Assembly (NCBI GenBank): GCA_963693085.1
Contig: OY856413.1
Location: 102,064,801 to 102,128,800 of the forward strand
DNA length: 64,000 nt
Origin: Alisma plantago-aquatica
Lineage: Eukaryota; Streptophyta; Magnoliopsida; Alismatales; Alismataceae
Direction: 5' to 3'
Every line of letters starts with the position of its first letter. Positions within the stretch are counted from its first letter, which is position 1. This document shows, piece by piece, positions 43,980-56,900 of this stretch. Made by a program: the position numbers and the translations under genes. Under the pieces are notes generated by a model. It saw only the letters and a program-made list of their open reading frames with translations, did no database searches and was not told where the DNA came from.

Positions 43980-44743
43980 ATAAATGGATGTCCACATGAT
44001 TCATATGTCCTAACCTTAGAATGAACATATGCGATTAGGGTTTAGAGATAGATTCTCAAATAAAATAATATACCATGACCTAGAATTAGTAGAGTTTTCA
44101 CCTTAGAAGAGATAAAAGTCAGAGATAAATGCTTACTTAGTTTAGTTCTCAAGTGTCGACCTACCCTAGTTGATGATATGACCTCTCCATTCTCATTGGT
44201 TATGTCCATCCAATTGAGAAAAGAAGAGGAATGTCATGAGCATGAGACCTTTTATGCACTTCTCCTATCTCACTAATGCATATGTTATGTGACATGTGCA
44301 CTAATAAGTTAGTGAGAGGTATCATGTTAAGATACCACATCTCTGGGTACGTTCCTAATCACCACATATCTAGGAATGTAGGAAGCACCTAAATACCTAA
44401 GGGAACATAGTCACCTATGCCTAATGTTAGAAAGTTATGTCAAGTGCAAGGTAAGTGCCTTAAGTGTAAAGATATGTTTACTTTAATAAAACCTAATGTA
44501 TGAGTTGAAGAGATGAGGAGTAAGATAATAGCTAATCCATGCTCACATAGGTAATGTACAAAACTTAAATGCCCTATGTTACATAACCCTTTTTCATGAT
44601 AAATTTTCAAACCTTTATGAAATGGATTTCCTTTCATGTAGAATTTTAGTATGCTTTCATTGAATGAAAAGTAACAAATTCCCTAAGGTGGGTAGCACCC
44701 TAGAAAATTTCAAGGACAAAATTTGTTTTAAGGTGGGTAGAAT
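43980..44743 (+). other. E6 noncoding core with PPT
   Basis: No open frame of note. The end reads CAAGGACAAAATTTGTTTTA then AGGTGGGTAGAAT, the usual end of the internal region and PPT of Del/Tekay-type elements, directly before TGTCACATCCC at 44744. Confidence 0.7.
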
Positions 44744-44956
44744 TGTCACATCCCAATTTTCAAAGCCAAATTAAAACTTAGAATATAGTTTTTCTAAATA
44801 ATAATAATTGAGGTATTTTAATGCAAAAAGACCAATAATGGTTGTTCTTATATGAAAATAGGATAATAAGACTTAAGATAAGACTCAAATTCACGTTTCA
44901 CTTTCAAATGTGCACTATGTGAATCAATCAACTCATATTATCCCTCTTTTATTTTC
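44744..44956 (+). repeat. E6 3' LTR, first 213 bp
   Basis: Matches the start of 40677-43961 and stops after CCCTCTTTTATTTTC, where E2 RT sequence begins. Confidence 0.8.
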
Positions 44957-45863
44957 TTCCAAGATTGATTAGACAGTTATCGAAAGAATCTCCGTAAACT
45001 GAGAAATCATCCATGAACACTTCCATTATGGATTCTGTTAATCCTGCGAAAATGGCAGACATACACCTTTGGAAAGTAGCGGGTGCATTACACAACCCTA
45101 AAGGCATTCTTCTAAAAGCATAGGTCCCAAAAGGGCAGGTGAAGGTAGTTTTCTCTTGGTCTTCCAGGTGTATGGGTATTTGGTAGAACCCAGAATAACC
45201 ATCTAGATAGCAGAAGTATTTCTGATGGGCTAAACGTTCTAGGACCTCATCGAGAAAGGGCAGAGGGTAGTGATATTTCCATGTGGATTTGTTTAATTTT
45301 CTATAGTCGATGCACATCCTCCACCCCATCACCGTCCTGGTGGGTATTAACTCATTTTTGTAATTAAGCACAACAGTAGTGCCTCCCTTTTTAGGAACTA
45401 CTTGGACGGGGCTGACCCATTGGGAGTCAGAGATCGTGTAGATTATGCCGGCTTTTAGTAATTTGAGGACTTCAAGGCAAACCACTTCTTTGAGATTAGG
45501 GTTCAGCTTCCTCTGATGTTCGCGTGATGGCTTAAATTCTTCGACCATGGGTAGTCTGTGCATGCATAGGGCTGGATTTATGCCCGTCAGGTCAGTTATC
45601 TTATACCCAATGGCCTTTTTGTGTTTCTTCAGCTCATCCAGAAGCCTTTCTTCCTGGTCTTCTGTTAGGGTGGAACTGATGATAACCGGACATAATTTTT
45701 CCTCATCCAAGAAGACATGTTTAAGTCCCATGGGTAGAGTCTTCATCTCAGGAGCCTTAGGTGACTCTGTTGCTTCTAAAATGGTGACAGCTTTGAGTTC
45801 CTCAAAGGTGGCCGTTAGTGCTTCCTCAGCTTTCTCTAGGTGTTGAAGACATTGTTGGACCAA
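44957..45863 (-). pseudogene. E2 reverse transcriptase, 3'-truncated
   Basis: 304 codons open: WVSPVQVVPKKGG, WRMCIDYRKLNKST, HYPLPFLDEVLERLAHQKYF, YLDGYSGFYQIPIHLED, FGTYAFRRMPLGLCNAPATF and the catalytic FMDDFSVYG (45003-45014). It is cut just after DNCLINL by the junction at 44956. Fingers and palm are complete; the thumb, RNase H and integrase are missing. Confidence 0.9.
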
Positions 45864-46005
45864 TTCATTCGTAGAGAATTCGACTTCTTGGTTGGTTAGA
45901 ACATTCTCTAATTCATCTGATGGCTCAGAAATTTCTTATTGGGACAATTGATGTATTGCGTCTAGGAGAAAGACCTCCTCTTGAATGTTGGGGCCTTTCA
46001 TGCTA

Positions 46006-46827
46006 TTAAACTCGGAATTGAATTGCTTCTTTTCCGAGTCTTAGAATGATCGTGCCAGCTTCCACATCGATAAGCACCCTGGCTGTGGTGAGGAAAGGTC
46101 TGCCAAAAATTATCGGGTATCTCAGATCTTCCTTGATGTCCATGATGACAAAGTCGCACGAGACATAGGCATCTTTGCCTATCCTAACTGGAATATCTTC
46201 AATAATTCCAAGAGGTGCGGTAATGGTAGAGTCACCTAACTGAATTTTCATTGTTGTGGGTAGCAATTCGGTGAAACCTAATTGTTTGCACATAGAATAG
46301 GGCATAATGGATATGCTGGCCCCTAGGTCAGCTAATCCCTTTTTGGTTGATGCATTTCCAATACAACATTGAATGTCGAAGGAACCTGGGTCCTTCTTCT
46401 TTGGCATTTTATTGAGGATGATATCAGAAGTGGTTTGGGCAAGTTTGACGGTTTCTTGTTCCTCCATGATGTACTTCTTTGATAACAGGGTTTTGAGGTA
46501 TTTAGCCCAAGCCGGTACCTCAGAGAGGGCATCAAGGAGTGGGATATTGATGTAAAGTTTCTTCATCACCTCCTTGAATTTTTGGAACCTGGTATCCATT
46601 TTCATTTCTCGCAGTCTTCCCGGATATGGAATCCTTGGTTTATACTGCAAGATTTCTGGCTCTGTGGACACTTGTTCTTTTTCTTTGCCCTTCACGCTCT
46701 CTGTGGACTTCTCCATTCCTAGCTTTGGGCTCTCATTTGGCATAAAGGCAGGTGTGTTATCCTCATCAAGAGTGATCCTTGTAGTTTCATGGAGGGTGCG
46801 TCCAGATCTCGTAGTAACAACATTCAA
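46006..46827 (-). pseudogene. E2 protease region
   Basis: 273 codons open from MNVVTTRSGRTLHETT. It has IPYPGRLREMKMDTRF, KKLYINIPLLDALSEVPAWA, the protease loop LADLGASISIMPYSMC and YPIIFGRPFLTTARVLIDV. The frame breaks at 46006 (near NSMKGPNIQEEVF in the next frame), 140 bp before the RT frame opens. Confidence 0.88.
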
Positions 46828-46869
46828 CTGTTCAGTTCTATTCTTTTCATGTTTAGGGTTCGATTCAGG

Positions 46870-48645
46870 CTACCCAGCAAATGTGCCTGCTGGAGGCTTC
46901 AGTTGTGCAACAATTTGGGCTAGTTGTACAACAATTTGAGCTAGTTGAGCTTCTACTGCCTTTTGTTGAGCTTGTTGATTAGCGAGCATAGTTTGTTGGA
47001 ATTGCAAAATCTTCCTTATCAAAGTCATCTCATCTTCTGGTTGAGAAGGAGTATTTTTCTGAGGAAATTTTTGTTGTCCTTGTTGTGGTTGTTGCGGAGG
47101 CAGCGCTAACTGAGGTTGCTGCAACTGAGGGTGCAACTGTGGATGTAGAGGAGGATGAGTATACTGATAGTAGGAGGATGGATTCCTGGGGTAGTTGGAT
47201 CTCGGGAAGTTATTTCTGGGGTTCCCCTGATTTTGATTGAAGTTGCTTGGGAATCCTGGTGGCAACCTATTGGAGGACCCACCCTGCGTCTGGTGTTGCA
47301 GATTTGCAGTCCCAGCAGGGTTCCTGTATTGAAATCCTGGGTGGTTTCTTGGTTGGTTAGGATTTTAATAAACTTGTCCAGGAATGGAATGAATAGAATT
47401 GACTTGTTCTGGCAATTTTTCTTCAGGCTGTTCCATGATTGGTTCAAACTGTTGTGGTGGTGGATGCATATCCATCATCACATTGTAAAGCAAACCGCAT
47501 GAAAGAGTTGGATGATCAGATGCATGGCAGGCTTCACAAGTTCCTGTGGCAACTTTGACCTGTTGGACCTGAGGGTTTTGCTTCTTGTCAAATTCTCCAA
47601 GAGAAGTTTCAAGAGCTTGTTGCTTATGAGCTATGGTCTTTAAGGCTTCAGAAATAGCATTCATCTCCATTGATTCTTCGGCTTTATAGACCTTGAGGAC
47701 TCCTTTGCCAGCTGATCATCCCCATTTGGACTGATTCTCAGCTCTCAGTGTGAATATTTTCCAGGCATCCTCGTAGTTCTTTCTCATAAAATTTCCTCCA
47801 GATGAGGAATCCAGAAACTGCTTGATGTCATCACTCACTCCCCTATAGAATGTTTCTATTAGTTGGTTTTGGGAGATGCCGTGATGAGGACACTTTCGCA
47901 GAAGCTCTTTGAACCTTTCCCATGCTTCAGCAAGCAATTCTCTGGGAAGTTGAGAGAAGTGATTAATCTGCCCCCTGATCTCGTAAGTTAGTGAAGGGGG
48001 GAAGAACTTCTCCAGGAACTTTTCTTCCAGGGGAGCCCATGTGGTGATTATTGGCTCCCTGTCAAGCGAGTTATACCAACTCATAGCTCTCCCAGATAGA
48101 GTGAAGTGAAACAGATGCAACATTATTGCCTCGAAGGCAACTCCAGCTTGTGGGACCAGTCGGCACAGTGCCTTGAACCTCTTCAGATGATCCATATAGT
48201 CATCTCCAGAACCTCCAGAGAATGAGATGCCCTGCATGATCTGAATCCATTGGGTTCGGATCTCAAAGTTGGGTATGTTGATGATCGGAGGTCGAACCGG
48301 ATGGTTGTCTTCGTAGTTCTTGGGGACATCATAATCCCTCAACTGCTTGTTCCTTAATTCCAACTGAGCAGCTTGGTTTGCTGCCTCATTTTCAGCTCAG
48401 ATGCGGGCCTGTTCTTTTGCACAAATCTCCGCTTGAATGTGAGCACGAGTATCAGCGATGAGTTGTGCTCTTTGAGCGGCGATGGCGGCGTTGACCCTCT
48501 CCATCACCAATGCATCCTGGCTTTGATCTTCAGCCATTTTCCTGGCTCTGTAGCGATTGAGTCTGATGCGAAGATGGAAGCTTCTTTCTACCTCAGAGTC
48601 GTACTCTGGATCAGGGGAGAATCCAAGGTTATGCGATGATCGCAT
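46870..48645 (-). pseudogene. gag: E2 gag, nearly intact
   Basis: N-terminal segment from 48645 (MRSSHNLGFSPDPEYDSE) to a TGA at 48394-48396. The capsid follows (48363-47716, 215 codons open, LSGRAMSWYNSL and FPPSLTYEIRGQINHF), then the CCHC knuckle CEACHASDHPTLSC (about 47545-47504) and the Pro/Gln-rich tail (to 46870). Besides the shared TGA, a stop near 47714 and a frame change near 47365 interrupt it. E1 has a further stop that E2 lacks. Confidence 0.88.
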
Positions 48646-48797
48646 ACACGTTTTCTACCTAAGTAGAGAAAAGAATACACCTTTTAGATGTTGCCAAAGA
48701 TATAGTGAATTCAAGAAGATATGGGTTAATGATTAAAAGAAAATGTAAAACCCTAACCAACTAGCAAGATACTAAATGAAATTAAAACGTTTTGTTG

Positions 48798-48815
48798 TCC
48801 CCGACAACGACGCCA
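48798..48815 (-). other. E2 primer binding site
   Basis: TGGCGTCGTTGTCGGGGA on the minus strand, identical to E1, five bases from the LTR end. Confidence 0.8.
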
Positions 48816-50042
48816 ATTTTTGATGGAGCTTCCACTTACGTGGAATTGCATGCACCAACTCAAAATCCTAAAGATGGTAAGTCTTTAAGTTTAGCCTTGC
48901 TTATACTAGATTGAGGACTCCACCCACGTATGATGGGATACGTGGAAGTCTTATCGTAGTATAGTTAAGGGTCGAATCCACGAGACAACGGTCTTGTTGT
49001 GAACAACAGGATGAAAAATGTTAGAACTTCACTTAATGTCTTAATAGTAGGTACTTAGATCGAAAGTTTGGTTTGGTTATTTTAAAACTAAGAACATGTA
49101 GAGTAAAGCAAGCAAGTAAATTTAAGGAAGTTAAACAATGATAAGGAGTCACTAGGGTGTGATCGGTTTTCACCGCCACTACACATGGATCAAGACATGC
49201 AAAATAAAACATAACCTGCAACAAGAGTTTAGTCAGTTAGTATCTTTGTAGACTTAGTTTCCTTACGAAGAACTAACTATGAGAAGTGCGGGAATGTTGC
49301 AAAGTCAGCCATCCCCGAACGAATGGTCAACTACTTTGCATCATTCCCTTCGCAAAGTGTGTTCCTCGATTCATTAAGGTTGTACTTTCATATGTCAAAT
49401 GATTCCATGTCATAGCATGAAAGTACAACGATGGGAATGAGTTTACTCCACTTCTTGAAAGACACTCCTGGATACCGAAACAGATGCATGGTGGATACAT
49501 GCACCAAGAACCAACATACAAATGAGTTTCGAATCTAATAGTATAAATGTAGACAATTCATACTAAAAGATAAAAGATAACACATGTTGGTGATCATGCA
49601 ACAAGCATTCATTAAACGTTTGATGTTGAACTGAAAAGATAAAATCTCTATATTGCAAGCTATGGATTACATTACATGATATGAAAACATGGGTAGCGGG
49701 GCTACTCCCCGCACCCCAGTGAGAGAGACTACTCGCTCATAACTAGGACAAAGGAGGAGGCAAGAAGAGAGAGTGAGAGTGTCATCCCCACAAAGGAGAG
49801 AGGAAAGTCAACCCCTTGGAGAGAGAGAGAGAGACGATCTTCTGGCTTCACAGGTTGCTTGATGACGAGGTCCCCTCTTCCCACCTTCTTTGGTGGAGAG
49901 AGAGAAAGCAGCTTCGAGATGGAGTTTGGATCTCAGACCGGCATCCCATGGGTGGAGGATGGAAGTCGGATTTGCTCTAGAGTGATAGAGGCAGCCTCTG
50001 GATGTATGAAAACTTCCTCCCTTTGAAGAACCCTTGGGGTCT

Positions 50043-50052
50043 TATTTATAGG
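50043..50052 (-). promoter_or_regulatory. TATA box of E2 LTR
   Basis: CCTATAAATA on the minus strand, at the same place relative to the minisatellite as in E1. Confidence 0.7.
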
Positions 50053-50059
50053 CCTTAAG

Positions 50060-50690
50060 TGAAGTCCAGACGGTTTGAAGACCGTTTGGACCTCAAGACC
50101 ATTTGGAGCTCAAGACCATTTGGATCTCAAGACCGTTTGGGCCTGAAGACCGTTTGGACCTCAAGACCGTTTGGACCTCAAGACCGTTTGGTCCTCAAGA
50201 CCGTTTGGACCTCAAGACCGTTTGGACCATGCAGTCTCAGGATTGGTTGGCTCCATGTGGTCTTGGGACCGTGTGACTCCATGCGGTCTCGGGACCGGTT
50301 GGCTTCATGCGGTCTTGGGACCATGTGACTCCATGCGGTCTTAGGACCAGTTGGCTTCATGCGGTCTTGGGACTGTGTGACTCCATGCGGTCTCGGGACT
50401 GTGTGACTCCATGCGGTCTCGAGATCGATTGGCTTCATGCGGTCTTGGGACCATGTGACTCCATGCGGTCTCGGGACCGATTGGCTTCATGCGGTCTTGG
50501 GACCGTGTGACTCCATGTGGTCTTGGGACCGATTTGCTCATTCGGTCTTGGGATCGTGTGAATCTATGCGGTCTTGGGACCGATTGGCTTCATGCGGTCT
50601 TGGGACCATGTGAATCCATGCGGTCTCGAGACAGATTGGCTTCATGCGGTCTTTGGACTGTGTGACTCCATGCGGTCTTAGGCTGGTTGA
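50060..50690 (-). repeat. 26-bp minisatellite in E2 LTR U3
   Basis: The TATA-proximal part repeats an 18-bp AAGACCGTTTGGACCTC unit (50080-50225). The distal part alternates ACCGTGTGACTCCATGCGG and ACCGATTGGCTTCATGCGG units of 26 bp. The proximal simple repeats are expanded relative to E1, which explains part of the LTR length difference. Confidence 0.85.
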
Positions 50691-50863
50691 GTCTTTTATG
50701 ATTTTTGTGTGTCTTGTTTTGCAAGTAAAATGGGTAAAAGTTAGTCTAATAGTATATTTGCAATAAGAGGGGATATTTAGGGATTATGTCTAATTTTAAT
50801 TGAGAAAGAGTGTGGAAAACTGAAGAGAAGACTAAGATAACAACCTAAAATTGGAGGTTATCA

Positions 50864-50922
50864 CCTACACACCTTAAAATAAATTCCGTCCTCAGAATTA
50901 GCCAGAAAACCACTTTGTCACA
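50864..50922 (-). other. PPT-like remnant beside E2 LTR
   Basis: The minus strand reads CTGAGGACGGAATTTATTTT then AAGGTGTGTAGG and then the LTR start TGATAACCTCC. This is the form of the internal 3' end plus PPT of Ty3/gypsy elements. After about 60 bp it changes to the 2.6-kb repeat family. Confidence 0.55.
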
Positions 50923-53900
50923 CATTAGGTGACATGACACTAGACTCTCTACTATGTGTGGGACACTTGTTTTCTGGATTTGGTTTTTGATTCCAATCGG
51001 ATCGAACCTTGATAGTTTTCTCTGATGCATGTTTTATCGGAGAAAGCTATATAATATTTTATTACATATGTAAGTATTACAAAAATGTGTCCCTACATAT
51101 GTACGAGCAGGAGGTGGTCATGCAACCTAAGTAAAAGTGAATGGCATCAGTCTAGAAGAGAGAATAGTTCTAGATTAGAAGTCTAGAGCCTTGTTGGAAT
51201 ATATGTGATAGATGGAATAGATGTAATACGTGAAATAAGATTATATGATGATCTTAGACTTATATAAATGATATAAGATGAATTGTGATCATTTATGTTT
51301 GTCTTTGAGGACTTAATTTCAGCTTTGAGTATGCAAAATAAGTTTTGATGACGCAAGTAACTAGGCTTTTATATGATAAGATATGTTAAGTTAAGACAAG
51401 GTTGTGAGTCAGCATGAGCTTCAAGCTATTTTACAAAGGAGGACCTCTAGTGTTAGGACCAGTTTTAGGGTTAACTTCAGAGAGAGTGAGACCCACAGGG
51501 AGAAGGTCAAAGAACCTAAACTCTAAGATATGATAATTATGTGAAATATGTCATATGATATGCCCTAAACTAGAATACTCCCAAGTGATTTAGTTAAGTC
51601 ACTTTATGCATGATTCCTATAGTCGTGTTGAACCCTAGATGTCCTTGGGAGGACCAAACTCTAGATACAAAGAGAGGCTAGTTATCTATGTGCATGTGAA
51701 AAAGAATATTAGTACATGCCATATGGGTGAGAGAGAGAGTCAACATCAATGATCCAAGGAATCAACCACTGCGGTTGAGTTAGGTGAAGCACAGAAAAGA
51801 AGGAAACATCCTCACCTACCTCCCCAAGACCTAGGAACTCAACATCAATGATGGTGTTGACTTACCCAATAGGGATTTGGTTCAGGAGGTCGAGAGAGAG
51901 GAAGAAGAAGAAGAACAAGAAAAGTGAGAAAGGACCGCCCCTTGCTTGATTCTTCTACTGAAAGGTAAAGACATTTCTACCTTTGTACCTTGTTCTTTCA
52001 CAATTACATTGTGAGTCTTGGATGACACCATGGCATGAGCCAATTGGCTTGGCCATGGCCCCAAAACATGTGGCCTAACCTAGTTGACTTCCTAGGTGGC
52101 AATCCTAGATTGGCCAAAAATGATTTAATTTGTAATTGTTTTAGAAAAATTTTGGTAGATCCAAATATAGCATATATATGATTTTAATTAGAAGAATATG
52201 TACAATCAAATGGAATTGGTTTCATGATCAACCTCCATCTCAAATTCTAAAAGCACATAAAGATGCCTACTTTGATGTAATTTATCATATAAAAACTCTA
52301 ATTTCATAAGATTGATGATATTGATGGTAATATCTTGAGTAATTAGTATTGATAAGTAAAGTTTAATTTTTGTGATAAAAAGAATACCTAGGATCTAATA
52401 TAGGATAAAGGATTCATATGTTACCAAAATTTGGGCTTCTTCCATTATATGAAAGCACTAAACTCTTTGGTAGTACAATACTTGGAAGTGACTTAACTCT
52501 TTCGTAGTCGATCACATTATACATATGATCTAAATCTTTAGTAGTCGATTATAAAGGACTGAATCTTGAGCTCCTTGAGAGTCAAGAGAATACATCAAAA
52601 CCTTTGACGGTCAATGCATGGATTTATAATGGAAAATATTCTTAAAATATGTATTCTCTTTTATTAACAAACACCTTCTTTCAATTATGCTTTTTGTTAT
52701 ATATTTCTATTATTACTGTCAAGTGTTAGTAATGAGAGGTATATAAAAGACATGTAGGTGTACTCAGTACAATATACTTGAATATTGCGTTGACATGTAC
52801 CATGTGTAATCTTTTGTTTAGGTGATGTGGACATATGCTCTTGAAGAACCAGGATAGCTTAGAGTTACATGGTGAGAAAATGTACAGGTGGACCTATTGT
52901 CTTAAGATCATGTTGTAGTTGTATTATGTGTACATGTAAAATTTTAGCATTCAATGTGTAATATCAAATTTTCTAACAATTCATGATGTAATAATGTGTT
53001 GAATGGTGAACATGTGTTGTATGGTTTTATTATTGTTCATGTGCATGTGCTACTATTTTTCCTTATGTCTTCCTCTGATTTTCTTCTTCTTAGCCTATTG
53101 TGTGGTTTTTAAATTCGGATGACTACTGAGGTGAGGTTTCAATTTGGATGTCACACATCATATTAAGTTTTAGAAAATCTATGGACATCATAGGTGGTAT
53201 CAGAGCATGAACAATAGCAAAGCTTGACATTTGCTCAATATACAACTCAGAAGTCAAAAAACCTTGAACTTGAACATTTTTAGGGTTATACTAGTCATCG
53301 TTTAGAGACTAGATATGACTTATACTCTAGGTTAGAACCTAGCTGTCTAAGAACTAGGTCTAGACTAGTGCTTGTTTTATAGCAAGCCCTAAGATGTCAT
53401 TATTTCCTTATAGTGTGGTGGTAAGGGACATTATATTATTCAAAAATGATGTTCATCAAGGGAAGAGTAACCCTATACATATGATCTCATTCTCTAGAGT
53501 AGCTACACTAGTATATACTTCGTTCTCACCCCTTTCATTAGGTGACATGACACTAGACTCTCTACAATGTGTGGGACACTTGTGTTGTGGATTTGGTTTT
53601 TGATTCCAATCAGATTGAACCTTGATAGTTTTCTCTGATGCATGTTTTATCGAAGAAAGCTATATAATATTTTATTATATATGTAAGTATTACAAAAATG
53701 TGTCCCCACACATGTACGAGTAGGAGGTGGTCATGTAACCTAAGTAAAAGTGAATGACATCAGTCTAGAAGAGAGAATAGTTCTAGATTAGATGTCTAGA
53801 ACCTTGTTGGAATACATTTGATAGATGGAATAGATGTCATAGATGAAATAAGATTATATGATGATCTAATCCTTATATAGATTATATAAGATGAATTGTG

Positions 53901-56900
53901 ATGATGTATGTTTGTCTTTGAGGACTTAATTTCAGCTTTGAGTGTGCAAAATAAGTTTTGATGACGTACGTAACTAGGCTTTCATATGATAGGATATGTT
54001 AAGTTAAGGCAAGGTTGTGAGTCAGCATGAACTTCAAGCTCTTTTACAAAGGAGGACCTCTAGTGTTAGGACCACTTTTAGGGTTAACTCCAGAGAGAGT
54101 GAGACTTGTAGGGAGAAGGTCAAAGAACCTAAACTCCAAGATATGATAATTATGAGAAATATGTGATATGATATGCCCTAAACTAGAATACTCATGAGTG
54201 GTTTAGTTAAGTCACTTTATGCATGATTCCTATAGTCATGTTGAACCCTAGATGTCCTTGGGAGGACCAAACTCTAGAGAAAAAGAGAGGCTAGTTATCT
54301 ATGTGCATGTGAAAAAGAATATTAGTACATGCCATATGGGTGAGAGAGAGAGTCAACATCAATGATCCAAGGAATCAACCACTGCGGTTGAGTTAGGTGA
54401 AGCACAGAAAAGAAGGAAACATCCTCACCTACCTCCCCAAGACCTAGGAACTCAACATCAATGATGGTGTTGACTTACCCAATAGGGATTTGGTTCAGGA
54501 GGTCGAGAGAGAGGAAGAAGAAGAAGAACAAGAAAAGTGAGAAAGGACCGCCCCTTGCTTGATTCTTCTACTGAAAGGTAAAGACATTTCTACCTTTGTA
54601 CCTTGTTCTTTCACAATTACATTGTGAGTCTTGGATGACACCATGGCATGAGCCAATTGGCTTGGCCATGGCCCCAAAACATGTGGCCTAACCTAGTTGA
54701 CTTCCTAGGTGGCAATCCTAGATTGGCCAAAAATGATTTAATTTGTAATTGTTTTAGAAAAATTTTGGTAGATCCAAATATAGCATATATATGATTTTAA
54801 TTAGAAGAATATGTACAATCAAATGGAATTGGTTTCATGATCAACCTCCATCTCAAATTCTAAAAGCACATAAAGATGCCTACTTTGATGTAATTTATCA
54901 TATAAAAACTCTAATTTCATAAGATTGATGATATTGATGGTAATATCTTGAGTAATTAGTATTGATAAGTAAAGTTTAATTTTTGTGATAAAAAGAATAC
55001 CTAGGATCTAATATAGGATAAAGGATTCATATGTTACCAAAATTTGGGCTTCTTCCATTATATGAAAGCACTAAACTCTTTGGTAGTACAATACTTGGAA
55101 GTGACTTAACTCTTTCGTAGTCGATCACATTATACATATGATCTAAATCTTTAGTAGTCGATTATAAAGGACTGAATCTTGAGCTCCTTGAGAGTCAAGA
55201 GAATACATCAAAACCTTTGACGGTCAATGCATGGATTTATAATGGAAAATATTCTTAAAATATGTATTCTCTTTTATTAACAAACACCTTCTTTCAATTA
55301 TGCTTTTTGTTATATATTTCTATTATTACTGTCAAGTGTTAGTAATGAGAGGTATATAAAAGACATGTAGGTGTACTCAGTACAATATACTTGAATATTG
55401 CGTTGACATGTACCATGTGTAATCTTTTGTTTAGGTGATGTGGACATATGCTCTTGAAGAACCAGGATAGCTTAGAGTTACATGGTGAGAAAATGTACAG
55501 GTGGACCTATTGTCTTAAGATCATGTTGTAGTTGTATTATGTGTACATGTAAAATTTTAGCATTCAATGTGTAATATCAAATTTTCTAACAATTCATGAT
55601 GTAATTATGTGTTGAATGGTGAACATGTGTTGTATGGTTTTATTATTGTTCATGTGCATGTGCTACTATTTTTCCTTATGTCTTCCTCTGATTTTCTTCT
55701 TCTTAGCCTATTGTGTGGTGTTTAAATTCGGATGACTACTGAGGTGAGGTTTCAATTTGGATGTCACACATCATATTAAGTTTTAGAAAATCTATGGACA
55801 TCATAGGTGGTATCAGAGCATGAACAATAGCAAAGCTTGACATTTGCTCAATATACAACTCAGAAGTCAAAAAACCTTGAACTTGAACATTTTTAGGGTT
55901 ATACTAGTCATCGTTTAGAGACTAGATATGACTTATCCTCTAGGTTAGAACCTAGCTGTCTAAGAACTAGGTCTAGACTAGTGCTTGTTTTATAGCAAGC
56001 CCTAAGATGTCATTATTTCCTTATAGTGTGGTGGTAAGGGACATTATATTATTCAAAAATGATGTTCATCAAGGGAAGAGTAACCCTATACATATGATCT
56101 CATTCTCTAGAGTAGCTACACTAGTATATACTTCGTTCTCACCCCTTTCATTAGGTGACATGACACTAGACTCTCTACAATGTGTGGGACACTTGTTTTG
56201 TGGATTTGGTTTTTGATTCCAATCAGATTGAACCTTGATAGTTTTCTCTGATGCATGTTTTATCGAAGAAAGCTATATAATATTTTATTATATATGTAAG
56301 TATTACAAAAATGTGTCCCCACACATGTACGAGTAGGAGGTGGTCATGTAACCTAAGTAAAAGTGAATGACATCAGTCTAGAAGAGAGAATAGTTCTAGA
56401 TTAGATGTCTAGAACCTTGTTGGAATACATTTGATAGATGGAATAGATGTAATAGATGAAATAAGATTATATGATGATCTAATCCTTATATAGATTATAT
56501 AAGATGAATTGTGATGATGTATGTTTGTCTTTGAGGACTTAATTTCAGCTTTGAGTGTGCAAAATAAGTTTTGATGACGTACGTAACTAGGCTTTCATAT
56601 GATAGGATATGTTAAGTTAAGGCAAGGTTGTGAGTCAGCATGAACTTCAAGCTCTTTTACAAAGGAGGACCTCTAGTGTTAGGACCACTTTTAGGGTTAA
56701 CTCCAGAGAGAGTGAGACTTGTAGGGAGAAGGTCAAAGAACCTAAACTCCAAGATATGATAATTATGAGAAATATGTGATATGATATGCCCTAAACTAGA
56801 ATACTCATGAGTGGTTTAGTTAAGTCACTTTATGCATGATTCCTATAGTCATGTTGAACCCTAGATGTCCTTGGGAGGACCAAACTCTAGAGAAAAAGAG

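Larger units (their letters stand above)
40677..44956 (+). mobile_element. E6: LTR element with 3.3-kb LTR and noncoding core
   Basis: A 5' LTR (40677-43961), degenerate PBS, 782 bp of noncoding core, PPT and the first 213 bp of the 3' LTR, which is cut at about 44956 by the junction with E2. The first 205 bp of the two LTRs align clearly (CACATCCCAATTTTCAAAGC in both). No gag or pol motif is present. It fits a non-autonomous derivative of a Del/Tekay-type element. It sits in the E3 3' LTR. Confidence 0.8.
44957..50863 (-). mobile_element. E2: Athila-like element, close relative of E1, truncated
   Basis: Same order and very similar sequence to E1 for LTR, PBS, gag, protease and RT, but it ends at 44957 inside RT, just after the catalytic box. 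RNase H, integrase, the third ORF and the 3' LTR are missing. The left junction joins the E6 3' LTR. Its gag and RT are less damaged than in E1, which makes it useful for judging E1's lesions. Confidence 0.9.
48821..50863 (-). repeat. E2 LTR
   Basis: Plus-strand start TGATGGAGCTTCC, end GGAGGTTATCA, matching the E1 LTR. It includes the alternating 26-bp minisatellite (about 50060-50690), a TATA box CCTATAAATA at 50043-50052 (minus) and the hairpin at 49696-49712. On the side away from the PBS lies a PPT-like sequence (50864-50899) rather than unrelated DNA. Confidence 0.92.

Noticed and set aside
53195..53209. tRNA gene at TGGTATCAGAGC
   Set aside because: Only the 12-15 base PBS match is present; no cloverleaf sequence around it.
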